Assembly: GCF_003015145.1 (NCBI RefSeq)
Contig: NZ_CP027845.1
Span: 806,001 to 870,000 of the forward strand
Reading direction: 5' to 3'
Source: Candidatus Phycorickettsia trachydisci
Lineage (GTDB): Bacteria > Pseudomonadota > Alphaproteobacteria > Rickettsiales > Rickettsiaceae
DNA: 64,000 bases
Positions 18,421-27,137 of the stretch are shown piece by piece. Both the position numbers and the translations under genes were made by a program. Numbering within the stretch: the stretch's first letter is position 1; the number at the start of each line of letters is the position of its first letter. The notes below the pieces were generated by a model. That model did not search any database. It was given only the letters and a program-made list of their open reading frames with translations, and was not told where the DNA came from.

Positions 18421-19164
18421 TTACGTGGCCGCAATACATAGGACAAAAACTTTAGCGGCATAAGCACGTAACTCTTTCGCGCATGCATTCACAGTACTGC
18501 GCGTGGTTGATACGTCGTCAATAAGTATCACTTTTTTACCTTGTATTTTTTCTGGATAGTCTATATCAAAGCTACCATTTACATTTTGTTTTCTTTCTTT
18601 CTGTGAAAGCATAGCCTGTGACTTAGTCCATCTTACTTTATTTAAAACATCTGGCAAAACTTTTTTACCTGAAATCTTTGATAGCTGCTGGGCTAATACT
18701 AAAGATTGGTTATAGAACCTCAGCATTCGTTTGAATCTATGCATTGGAACAGGAATAAGCACGTCATACTCATCAATCAATTTTCCATACATATTATATA
18801 AAATTCTAGCAAAAACGCTAGCAAGGCGCGTTTTATCGTAATATTTAAAGTAATGAATTAGTTTTTTACTATTGCGATCAAATTGAAAACTAAACCTTGC
18901 TACGTCATATTCTGGGGGATCTTTGATACAAGCCAGACAAGATGATTCTTCTTCAACAACGTAAGGAAGTTGTCTTCCGCAAGTTTTGCAAAAAGGCGCA
19001 GATATGAAGTTTAATTTTGACCAGCAGTTTGTACATACCGCATCTAGGTCGACAACGCTTTTATCACAGCAAGGGCAAAGGTTAGGAAAAAAGTATTCCA
19101 GCGTACTTACTGCTAGACTTTTGATAGCGCCCATAAATAGCAAACTATAAATTAAACTGGGCAA
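18421..19164 (-). CDS. ComF-family phosphoribosyltransferase-like protein
   Basis: ComF/GntX-type protein (247 aa). The N-terminus carries a zinc-ribbon made of cysteine pairs (CPCC, CTNC, CKTC, CLAC at about residues 31-80). The C-terminal half is a type I phosphoribosyltransferase domain with the PRPP loop VILIDDVSTTRST. In naturally transformable bacteria ComF is needed for DNA uptake; in other lineages its role is unclear. A second in-frame ATG ten codons downstream (MGAIKSLAVS) is also a plausible start. No other competence gene lies next to it. Confidence 0.9.
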   Translation of the reverse strand: MPSLIYSLLFMGAIKSLAVSTLEYFFPNLCPCCDKSVVDLDAVCTNCWSKLNFISAPFCKTCGRQLPYVVEEESSCLACIKDPPEYDVARFSFQFDRNSKKLIHYFKYYDKTRLASVFARILYNMYGKLIDEYDVLIPVPMHRFKRMLRFYNQSLVLAQQLSKISGKKVLPDVLNKVRWTKSQAMLSQKERKQNVNGSFDIDYPEKIQGKKVILIDDVSTTRSTVNACAKELRAYAAKVFVLCIAAT

Positions 19165-19168
19165 AAAA

Positions 19169-19245
<77 letters not shown>

Positions 19246-19343
19246 CAATTGTCTTATAGCAACAGAATGGATTGTAACTGAATTTTGATAAAAAGACAAG
19301 TAGAAATTAGAGCCTATATTTCTATAGTTTAAGGTACGTATTC

Positions 19344-20555
19344 TTAAGTCAAGCCATCACCTTCCCCCAATGCATCACACAAACCTAACTCATCGCATAT
19401 AACACTTTCCGTATCATCCATATGCTCTTGAATATAAGACAAATTACTTTCTAACTTATCCATCAACTTTGGATTAGTTAAAAACTTAAGCTCTAAAACT
19501 ACATGATCTTTAGAGACATTCCATTTAATTGCAGTTTTGACTTTAGATATCTCGCCCTTAATTTCACCTTTCAATTTACCCCTTTCCATACCTTTTTCCA
19601 TACCTTTTTCCATACCTTCTTCAAAACCCTCTGCAAAACCCTCTTCCTTTGATTCTTTTAATATTTGTTGAGCGGCCCTTTCATTATCTTTTTCTTTCCA
19701 GTATAGTGTCTGCTTATCAGCTGACCATGTTGCTATTTTCATAATTTCATACCCTTTTTTAATTATTTCTTTTCTATCTAGTGCCACTTCTTTGTTTGAG
19801 CAATCTGACAAAAAAGCTAACCACTGATATTTTATTATGCTACCTTTGTTAATATGCTTATATTCATTACTTTTTTGAAATTTTGGCAACTCAAAAAATC
19901 TCCAATTCATTTTATTATTTGGATATATTTCTCCTGTTTTAACAATCATTGGTTTGACATCTATCTCAAAAAGGTTTTGATCGCTTATAGCCGTATTACC
20001 AGTAAACATATTCTTTTTCCCGATAACGATAATATAAGTTTCTAAAACTGCTTCATGATATCTTTGACTCTCACCTTCTTTGACCTGATTAGAAATTAAC
20101 TTCGCCATATAAAACTGTTCCCGAGCTAAAAAATAATTTTCTTTTTGACGTTGCATTTCAATAGCTATTTGATGTTTACCTTTATTAGTGCACAGTATAT
20201 CAACACTTGTAACTATTCCAGACTGCCCCTTTTCAGATGAAATAAGATCAACTGAGTTTTCATTTGAACTAATCTCTAGTTCAACAATTTCATTTTCTCC
20301 ACTAAAATCTAATAAACTATTTATAATGCTCATTAATATCTCTTTATCTTTGTTAAGCAGCATTTTAAATCCTACATCAGTTGTAGGATCTGCATAAATT
20401 TCGTCAACTTCCATTAACTCACTAGATACTTGAATTTCAGGTAATATAACTTCTGCTCCACCACCATCTAAAGAAGCTAAGTTAGTTTCTGATAAAACAG
20501 CCATCCGATTAACTTGGCTAGAATCTACTTCCATGTCTCTTGTTTGTTGCATCAT
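19344..20555 (-). CDS. Rpn-family PD-(D/E)XK nuclease / putative transposase
   Basis: Member of the Rpn (YhgA-like) recombination-promoting nuclease family (403 aa). After a variable 55-residue N-terminus comes the family entry motif DPTTDVGFKMLLNKD. The nuclease core follows, with SVDILC and IAIEMQRQ supplying the Asp and the E-x-Q triad. Helical sequence follows to about residue 300, then the lineage-typical charged repeat (EEGMEKGMEKGMERGKLKGEIKGE). Rpn proteins stimulate recombination in E. coli, and expanded families are common in intracellular bacteria. No terminal inverted repeats were found, so it is not annotated as part of an insertion sequence. Confidence 0.88.
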   Translation of the reverse strand: MMQQTRDMEVDSSQVNRMAVLSETNLASLDGGGAEVILPEIQVSSELMEVDEIYADPTTDVGFKMLLNKDKEILMSIINSLLDFSGENEIVELEISSNENSVDLISSEKGQSGIVTSVDILCTNKGKHQIAIEMQRQKENYFLAREQFYMAKLISNQVKEGESQRYHEAVLETYIIVIGKKNMFTGNTAISDQNLFEIDVKPMIVKTGEIYPNNKMNWRFFELPKFQKSNEYKHINKGSIIKYQWLAFLSDCSNKEVALDRKEIIKKGYEIMKIATWSADKQTLYWKEKDNERAAQQILKESKEEGFAEGFEEGMEKGMEKGMERGKLKGEIKGEISKVKTAIKWNVSKDHVVLELKFLTNPKLMDKLESNLSYIQEHMDDTESVICDELGLCDALGEGDGLT

Positions 20556-20622
20556 AATTTTATGAAATTATCATTTTCTTAATCATACCATAATTGCTTT
20601 ACATTCCCCAAAATTTTAGGAA

Positions 20623-20640
20623 TCACACTACATGGTGTGA
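20623..20640 (-). terminator. Hairpin downstream of the lytic transglycosylase gene
   Basis: TCACAC and GTGTGA form a perfect 6-bp stem around a TACATG loop. The hairpin sits about 60 bp beyond the 3' end of the minus-strand transglycosylase gene and before the Rpn gene. Only short T-runs follow on the minus strand (CCTAAAATTTTGG), so the efficiency as a terminator is uncertain. Confidence 0.4.
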
Positions 20641-20698
20641 GCAGAATAGTTAAATATATTTGAAAATTTGAATAGAATTACAATGCTAAAAACCTCAA

Positions 20699-21292
20699 CT
20701 AATTTCTATGGCGCTTCTTTAAGTAGTACCGCATTATAGCTTTCTTGTTTTGGCTTAGGTTGCTTGCAATCTTAAAGACAGATTTACTATATTTATCCCC
20801 TCTAGCACTTGCTGAATGATAGTGCGCAATAGCTTTAGGCCAACTACCCACTTGAGCATATTTGGTTGCCAGAAGACTTGCCGCATAGTCTATATTAGAT
20901 TTGGGATCAAGTGCATGCTCCACAGATTTAAAGTTTTGACTGTGATACAGCATGCTTATTTGCATGCAACCAACATCTATTTTCTTATTCCCTTTGCGCA
21001 ACTGAGATCTTACAAATTTCACAGCCTCACGCTTTGTTGAAAAATAGTATGATTTGCCCCCAGAATTCACAGCCCATGGCCAAACTATCTTCATTTTATG
21101 ATGAGAATGAACTTTGCCAGATTCTTGCAATGCTATTGAATGAAGCGTGTCTCTTGGTATATTATACTTTCTTTCGTAATACGAAAAAAAGCGGGTACAT
21201 TTTAACGCTTGATGCATTTCATGGTCCGCTGCATTAACGATTCCGGCAGCAAAGCTCAAGATAACAAAAAGCAATATATTTATTTTTTTCAT
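20699..21292 (-). CDS. Exported lytic transglycosylase (SLT domain)
   Basis: Cleaves the glycan strands of peptidoglycan, by family. The product (197 aa from the chosen start) has a signal peptide, MKKINILLFVILSFAAGIVNA. It then has an SLT domain with catalytic Glu57 in SIALQESGK, the VGCMQI substrate-binding block and a C-terminal AHYHSA motif. An open frame extends upstream to 21517, but the extension would bury the signal peptide and run into the divergent htpG start, so ATG 21292 is preferred. The order of motifs (WPWAVNSGG…TKREAVKFV) resembles VirB1-like enzymes of conjugation systems, so it may serve the type IV secretion system; this is inference. Confidence 0.87.
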   Translation of the reverse strand: MKKINILLFVILSFAAGIVNAADHEMHQALKCTRFFSYYERKYNIPRDTLHSIALQESGKVHSHHKMKIVWPWAVNSGGKSYYFSTKREAVKFVRSQLRKGNKKIDVGCMQISMLYHSQNFKSVEHALDPKSNIDYAASLLATKYAQVGSWPKAIAHYHSASARGDKYSKSVFKIASNLSQNKKAIMRYYLKKRHRN

Positions 21293-21476
21293 AAAATACC
21301 TTCTATCATATATATAAACCAAAATGCCAAGCAACACAATAGGCTTGCTCCCGTTAAGTATTGAAAAATCGAAAGGATTATTAAAAATACACATAAAAAT
21401 TTTTTGTTTATTCCTATTTAAAAATTCTGACAACTGACTATATATAGAAACAGATTTAATAAATTGGAAATTACAT

Positions 21477-23318
21477 ATGCGTCTTGAAACCAGAAAATTT
21501 AATACCGAAGTAGGCAAAGTCTTAAACTTAATGATCCACTCTCTTTATACAAACAAAGAAATTTTTGTAAGAGAGCTTATATCCAATGCATCAGATGCAT
21601 GCGATAAATTAAGGTATCTATCTCTATCTGATTCAAATTTAATTAAAGATGATCCTGAATTTAATATTTTGATCAAAGCCGACAAAGATAAGAGAGAGCT
21701 CATTATCTCCGACAATGGCATAGGCATGAATAAGGAAGATTTGATCCAAAACCTAGGCACGATTGCTAAATCAGGCACTGCAAGTTTTCTAGAACATATT
21801 ACGGGAGACGCTAAAAAAGACTCATCTTTAATTGGCCAGTTTGGTGTTGGCTTTTATTCCGTCTTTATGGTCGCAGATAAAGTCACTGTTATATCACGCA
21901 AAGCTGGAGAAGATGAAGGACATAAGTGGGTTTCTGACGGAGTTGGCGCATACAGTATTGAAGAATGTGAAAAAGCATCACGTGGCACTGAAATTATTGT
22001 TCATATCAAAGAAGATGAAAACGATTATTTAGATCACTTCAGACTAAAACACATTATTAAAACTTACTCAGATCACATATCAATTCCAATATACTTTGAG
22101 CAAGAAGGGGCCAAGAATCAGATTAATTCTTCATCAGCTCTATGGACTAAAAGTAAGTCTGAAATTTCAGAAGAACAATATAAGGATTTCTATAAAAACG
22201 TTGCATACGCAGGCGATGATCCATGGGTAACATTGCATAATAAAAATGAGGGTGCCGTAGAATTTACTAACCTCATATTTATACCAACTAACAAAACTTT
22301 TGACTTATTCCATCCAGACCGTAAAAGAAGAATTAAGTTATACATAAAGCGCGTATTTGTTACTGACGAAAACATTGAACTTGTTCCTAGATACATGAGG
22401 TTCTTAAGAGGCATTGTAGATTGTGATAGCCTGCCTCTGAACATTAGCAGGCAAACTCTTCAACATAACGCCGTAGTAGACAAAATCAGAAACAACCTCA
22501 TTAACCGCGTGTTAGGAGAGCTTGCTAAAAAGAAAGATTCAGATCGCAAAGGTTTTGAAGAATTTTGGGCAAACTTTGGATCTGCAATGAAAGAGGGTTT
22601 ATGTGAGCCAATCGCTGAATCAGAAAAACTTTTAGATATTTGCATCTTCTACAGCTATCTACAAGATAAAATGATTACATTATCAGAATATGTAGAGAGT
22701 TTTACAGCTAATCAAAAAGAAATATACTATATCAGCGGCGACAACTTAGACAAACTTAAAAGTAGTCCTCAATTAGAAGGCTTTAAGAAGAAAAATATTG
22801 ACGTACTACTATTAACTGATATGGTTGATGATTTCTGGGTTAACATTGTACATAAATATAAAGATTTTGATATTAAATCAGTTACTAGAAGCAATATTGA
22901 CTTAACTCAATACAACAGTGAGGAAGAAAAAGTTGATGAAACAAATCACGATAAGCTTACAGAATACTTTAAGGGCGTTCTTGGCGAACTTGTGCAGGAT
23001 GTAAAGATATCTAAAAAATTAGAATCCGTACCAGCATGCCTTGCTGTTGAGGAGGGTAACTTGGATATTAGAATGGAGAGATTTTTGGTTGAACAAAAAC
23101 AGTTACAAAGTGCTTCTGCCAAGATTTTAGAAATCAATCCTTCTCACAGGCTTGTAAATAAAATACAAGATGTATTGGTCAAAGATCAAACTGGTAACGA
23201 GGATACATCAGACTTAGTAAAGTTAATCTATGAACAAGCTTGCATTGTTGAAAACGAACCAATTCCTGATTCTTTAGAATTTTGTCGTAGATTAAATAAA
23301 TTTATTAATGCTATCTGA
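21477..23318 (+). CDS. htpG: Molecular chaperone HtpG (Hsp90)
   Basis: Cytosolic ATP-dependent chaperone (613 aa), complete. The N-terminal ATPase has [17 protein letters not shown], the ATP-lid region SDNGIGM…LGTIAKSG and [17 protein letters not shown]. The middle domain has the [11 protein letters not shown] block, and the C-terminal dimerisation domain follows. The ATG at 21477 gives the family-typical start MRLETRKF. It is transcribed divergently from the lytic transglycosylase gene. I see no convincing heat-shock promoter in the AT-rich upstream gap. Confidence 0.97.
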   Translation: MRLETRKFNTEVGKVLNLMIHSLYTNKEIFVRELISNASDACDKLRYLSLSDSNLIKDDPEFNILIKADKDKRELIISDNGIGMNKEDLIQNLGTIAKSGTASFLEHITGDAKKDSSLIGQFGVGFYSVFMVADKVTVISRKAGEDEGHKWVSDGVGAYSIEECEKASRGTEIIVHIKEDENDYLDHFRLKHIIKTYSDHISIPIYFEQEGAKNQINSSSALWTKSKSEISEEQYKDFYKNVAYAGDDPWVTLHNKNEGAVEFTNLIFIPTNKTFDLFHPDRKRRIKLYIKRVFVTDENIELVPRYMRFLRGIVDCDSLPLNISRQTLQHNAVVDKIRNNLINRVLGELAKKKDSDRKGFEEFWANFGSAMKEGLCEPIAESEKLLDICIFYSYLQDKMITLSEYVESFTANQKEIYYISGDNLDKLKSSPQLEGFKKKNIDVLLLTDMVDDFWVNIVHKYKDFDIKSVTRSNIDLTQYNSEEEKVDETNHDKLTEYFKGVLGELVQDVKISKKLESVPACLAVEEGNLDIRMERFLVEQKQLQSASAKILEINPSHRLVNKIQDVLVKDQTGNEDTSDLVKLIYEQACIVENEPIPDSLEFCRRLNKFINAI

Positions 23319-23340
23319 AGCATTAGACCCTCAGCACATT

Positions 23341-23368
23341 AGGCATTGTTAACAAATCAGTGCCTTTT
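23341..23368 (+). terminator. Rho-independent terminator after htpG
   Basis: AGGCATTG pairs with CAGTGCCT (one G-U) around the loop TTAACAAAT, and the stem runs into TTTT. It begins 22 bp after the htpG stop, in the gap to the convergent virB6 gene. Confidence 0.65.
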
Positions 23369-23422
23369 GGTAGTTTGGACGTTGCGGTTTTATAATTTAT
23401 AAAATCAAAGCTTTTCAATATC

Positions 23423-26227
23423 TTATTTACCACCAGGACCACCAGCTCCTCCAGAACCGCCTCCAGGACCACCAGCGCCACCTCTACTTGACATCATCTG
23501 TCTAACTTGTTGAGCTCCTTGAGCTGCTTTTTGCATACCCTGCTTAGTCATAGAATCAGCTAATTGACCCCCAACAGTTGACACACCAAATATCTGATTT
23601 ACTAATTGATTACACATTGACGTATAATAATAAGTTGCACTTGCTATTGAAAATAAAGCTATTACATCTGTTAAGGCTTGGCCATAATTAAAGCTCATCG
23701 TATCGTATCCCCAAGGAGAGAGCCAATATATACAAAACAATGGCATTTGCTCCGTTACAACTTTTAAAAGGCCCAAACCTGGAATATCACCTATAAAAGG
23801 TATCGAAAACACTGCATTACATTTGAAACATACGCTATATCCAAGCACATAATCCAGATATATTATAAATAACTTAGCAAGTATTGCTATACCAATAAAA
23901 AGCATTACTGGCTCAAATAAGTAAGCTATAATATATGCAGTCCATTGCTTAAAAATATGCTGAGTAGGTCTAAACAATGTAAAGATAAGAAATATAGGCG
24001 CCATGCCTAAAAGAACCGAAACAAAAAAGTATGAAACTAGCGTCACAGCCATAAGATTTAGAATAGGAATCAGAAATAATACAAAAGATATTATTATCAA
24101 AATAATCATTATAATCCCAGTAAAACCCGTACCTAGCATAGCCAAAAGCTGTATATGAAAAATATCCTGTCCTAAAGTTGAAAAAATAGCTTTTAGGAAC
24201 GCTCCTAAACCGCTACTACCATCAGTGGTCGGAAAGAACACAGCACTATTCATTAAGGAATTTGTAAATCCAAAAATTATGTTGAAAATATAATTGTTGA
24301 AAAAATCAAATGTCTTACCACTTATTAAGCCTCCAACTATTGTGATTTTTATAATTCTCTGTATAAAATCATAATAATCAACTTGTATTAGGCCGATAAG
24401 GAAGAAAATTGCAAAAATCATGATATAGGCAACCAATAAGGCTCTTATAACTTGAAAAAGGTTAAAGCAACTTGATTTATCAGCAGCTCCATAACATGTC
24501 AAGTTTTGAAATAGCTTTGTAGTTAAATTGCCAAAAGCATTATTAAAAAAGCCATAAATTTCAGGCCATAAATCAAAACCTTGCGCCACAGCAACTGGCG
24601 TACCCTGAGAGACAGTTATACTATAAGATCCATTACTAGAGGTATAATCACTGGATTTATTGTCAATACGAAGCCATAGCACCCCATCCTGATCAGATGT
24701 AATGGTTTGAGCTGAGCTATCTCCATTAATAAAGTTTATAGAATTTCCTATACCAGATGCAGACATGGCAGTATAAGCGTTAGGATCAACACCATCATCT
24801 AGTATTAAATACTTTACAGCCCCTCTATTGGCATATACTTTATCGCTTGAATAAGCACCGTTTGTTCTGTAGCATTTAGTGTGTTGTAATGATAAAACGT
24901 ATCCTCCCGTATAGCCTCCATAACGTGTCACCCCTAAGTAATCTGTGTATGCAGGATTAGCTAAAAAACTGTATGTTAAATTTCCGCTTGTTTGAGTTAA
25001 ATTTGTCACCCCTCCCGATGTACTATTATCAAAAATATACCTATCAGTAAAATTATGACATCCGGATGGATTGGTAGTACCACAATTATCTATAATATTT
25101 ACTGTCTGATTGCTAATTGAAGTATTTGTTATGGAATATTTTAAGCCACCTTGCGTTTTTGTAGTGCCTATCTTATCAAATGTAAACCACATAGCAGCGG
25201 CATCAGAAATCGAAGGACAAACGTAATTCGTGCCATTCCATACCATATCAGTTGGTGAGTTAGCTATAGTGATACTATCCGTACTAAGATAAACATTACT
25301 ACTACTGTAAACAAGATTGACAATTGAGTTATCAAACCTGTAACAGTCAAAATAAAAGCATCTACACTCATCTACTCCGAAGGGCCCCGTTTCACAAACC
25401 CACGTTTTAACCTGAGGGCAACTATAGCCATTATTTTGATACCATACTTGATTATCTACATCCCCCCCACTACAACCATTGGTACCAGAATAAGAATCCT
25501 TCCTTAAAACATTATTGGCTACAGTACATCCTGTTGGAGCTGTACGAGTAAGATTATAATAATAGCTATACTTACCACACATACTATCATAGGCAGCTTG
25601 TCCATCAGAACAATTTGCCGAAGGATTAACTAACAGCTGTTTAGTAATAGGATTATATAAACTACTATACCCATAACCATTAGTATGAGCATTATCCCCT
25701 ATTTTAACTTTCACTAAATCTCCATTAAATACTTCTGTTAAAGTATAAGTGCTATTTGCTGCATTTAAATCAAGATTAAACCATGTAGTATCTCCCACTC
25801 TTGGAATTTCCTGCGTCCACGTATCTGGATAATACGACTTACATAAACTCACAGACCCTTGAGCCTGAAAATATAGCGATCCCCCTCCTTTAATAGCCAA
25901 ATTAACCTTAGTCCATTGCCCGTAACTAATGTTTGAAGTAGTAGCATTATAATCTATTGGATTTAGAGCACTCATACCGTTACCGTAAAGAGTTACTGTA
26001 GCAGTAGTGGTTAAAGTGCCAGTTTGACTAGGATATTTTAAATAACAACCTAAAAAAGGGGCAAGACCAAATCCCGCAAGTATTGAAAGGAATACAGACA
26101 CAATAATCAAAACCCTTACAACTTGGAACATTATCCTCATCATCATTTGGGCCATCCTCATCTGGTTTTTAGATGGTGGCTTAGGTGGTTGCTTATTATC
26201 TTCTTTTTTTTGACCGTCCCCCGACAT
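23423..26227 (-). CDS. virB6: VirB6-family type IV secretion membrane protein (934 aa)
   Basis: Polytopic inner-membrane component of a type IV secretion apparatus, in the enlarged form typical of Rickettsiales. A first membrane span lies near residues 30-58 (VVRVLIIVSVFLSILAGFGL). Some 500 residues of Cys-, Asn- and Thr-rich sequence follow, presumably extracytoplasmic. The conserved VirB6/TrbL core is in the last third, with six or so spans (for example IIMIILIIISFVLFLIPILNL). The extreme C-terminus is Gly/Pro-rich (GGAGGPGGGSGG). The gene is isolated here; other vir genes lie outside the window. It is the only direct evidence in the window for a type IV secretion system, which the ankyrin proteins might use. 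Confidence 0.9.
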   Translation of the reverse strand: MSGDGQKKEDNKQPPKPPSKNQMRMAQMMMRIMFQVVRVLIIVSVFLSILAGFGLAPFLGCYLKYPSQTGTLTTTATVTLYGNGMSALNPIDYNATTSNISYGQWTKVNLAIKGGGSLYFQAQGSVSLCKSYYPDTWTQEIPRVGDTTWFNLDLNAANSTYTLTEVFNGDLVKVKIGDNAHTNGYGYSSLYNPITKQLLVNPSANCSDGQAAYDSMCGKYSYYYNLTRTAPTGCTVANNVLRKDSYSGTNGCSGGDVDNQVWYQNNGYSCPQVKTWVCETGPFGVDECRCFYFDCYRFDNSIVNLVYSSSNVYLSTDSITIANSPTDMVWNGTNYVCPSISDAAAMWFTFDKIGTTKTQGGLKYSITNTSISNQTVNIIDNCGTTNPSGCHNFTDRYIFDNSTSGGVTNLTQTSGNLTYSFLANPAYTDYLGVTRYGGYTGGYVLSLQHTKCYRTNGAYSSDKVYANRGAVKYLILDDGVDPNAYTAMSASGIGNSINFINGDSSAQTITSDQDGVLWLRIDNKSSDYTSSNGSYSITVSQGTPVAVAQGFDLWPEIYGFFNNAFGNLTTKLFQNLTCYGAADKSSCFNLFQVIRALLVAYIMIFAIFFLIGLIQVDYYDFIQRIIKITIVGGLISGKTFDFFNNYIFNIIFGFTNSLMNSAVFFPTTDGSSGLGAFLKAIFSTLGQDIFHIQLLAMLGTGFTGIIMIILIIISFVLFLIPILNLMAVTLVSYFFVSVLLGMAPIFLIFTLFRPTQHIFKQWTAYIIAYLFEPVMLFIGIAILAKLFIIYLDYVLGYSVCFKCNAVFSIPFIGDIPGLGLLKVVTEQMPLFCIYWLSPWGYDTMSFNYGQALTDVIALFSIASATYYYTSMCNQLVNQIFGVSTVGGQLADSMTKQGMQKAAQGAQQVRQMMSSRGGAGGPGGGSGGAGGPGGK

Positions 26228-26385
26228 AAAGCTATTTAAACTATAAATTTAATTTCCATTTTCTTAACAAATCATGCTTTATAAAAGAAAACTAATAATT
26301 TGATCAATGAAATTAAATTTTTCAACATAGTGTGTACAAATTGTGCTTTAATTATACATATTGGTGTGTTAAAATGCTCGATGTT

Positions 26386-26463
26386 GGCGAATGTAGCTCA
26401 GTTGGTTAGAGCATCAGGTTGTGGTTCTGAGGGTCGCCGGTTCGATCCCGGTCATTCGCCCCA
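26386..26463 (+). tRNA. tRNA-His (GTG)
   Basis: Plus-strand cloverleaf with anticodon loop TTGTGGT, anticodon GTG. The acceptor GCGAATG pairs with CATTCGC. The extra G at position -1 (base 26386) is encoded and faces C73, the identity pair of most bacterial tRNA-His, and CCA is encoded. Some alphaproteobacteria have lost G-1; this genome has kept it. Confidence 0.96.
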
Positions 26464-26576
26464 ACTATTATGGCAATTCTGCTATAAATTCTTTTCTTTT
26501 TTCTCAAAACTTACTTATTTAAAATTTTATCTCTGCTTATTGATACAATCTTTAAAAAACATATAACTCTGTTTGC

Positions 26577-27137
26577 ATGCAACGTTTTTTATTAGTCTTC
26601 TTATTATTTTATAGCTCATCTTTTGGGTCCAAATGCACAGCTTCAAAAAAATATTTAGATAACTATGAGCCAGAAGTATTTAATCTCACAAACAATTTAT
26701 TGAGTGACTATAAAAATCCACCAGAAAATTGCAGCTCCCAAATAACGTTAAAGGGACGCATACTAGATGAAGAATGCAACCCCCTGCCTTATGCTAGGGT
26801 TTATATCTGGCAGGTAGGATGCGACGGCAAGTACCCTTACTATCCTTTACGCACAAAAATTAATTACGAACTGATCAACCTGGATACTCAAAATAGCTTC
26901 CTAGGCTCAGGTATGGCAATAGCAGACAAGGATGGAGCTTTTAACTTCATTACGATATATCCTTGCAGCAAAATTAAGCACATTAATTTTAAGGTGCAAA
27001 GCAAAATCATACAGACATTATATACCAAGATAGAAATCAAAACGGATTCCCCAACACCTCCAACACAATATCAATTTGATATAGTAGTACAAAGACAAAA
27101 AACTCAAGGATATAGGGATAAAGGTATTATAAAATAA
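26577..27137 (+). CDS. Secreted intradiol dioxygenase-like protein, probably non-catalytic
   Basis: Signal peptide (MQRFLLVFLLFYSSSFGSKC) followed by a domain that matches the core of protocatechuate 3,4-dioxygenases: LKGRILDEECNPLPYARVYIWQ and ADKDGAFNFITIYP. In the enzymes iron is held by two Tyr and two His. Here the C-terminal His-x-His reads KHINFKV, so the second His is Asn137, and no clear Tyr pair stands in the ligand positions. The domain is therefore likely a binding or structural relic of the fold. At 186 aa it is shorter than the enzymes. Similar proteins are annotated as dioxygenase subunits in Rickettsia. The 3' end overlaps the convergent symporter-kinase gene by 34 bp. Confidence 0.75.
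   Translation: MQRFLLVFLLFYSSSFGSKCTASKKYLDNYEPEVFNLTNNLLSDYKNPPENCSSQITLKGRILDEECNPLPYARVYIWQVGCDGKYPYYPLRTKINYELINLDTQNSFLGSGMAIADKDGAFNFITIYPCSKIKHINFKVQSKIIQTLYTKIEIKTDSPTPPTQYQFDIVVQRQKTQGYRDKGIIK

Noticed and set aside
19344-20555. The Rpn gene as part of an insertion sequence
   Set aside because: No terminal inverted repeats or target duplications were found around it; the flanks hold a tRNA gene and a simple hairpin.
21293-21517. Upstream extension of the lytic transglycosylase frame to 21517
   Set aside because: It would place 75 residues before an obvious signal peptide and overlap the start of divergent htpG.
26300-26566. An 88-codon frame across the tRNA-His region
   Set aside because: It contains the whole tRNA gene and no protein-like features.
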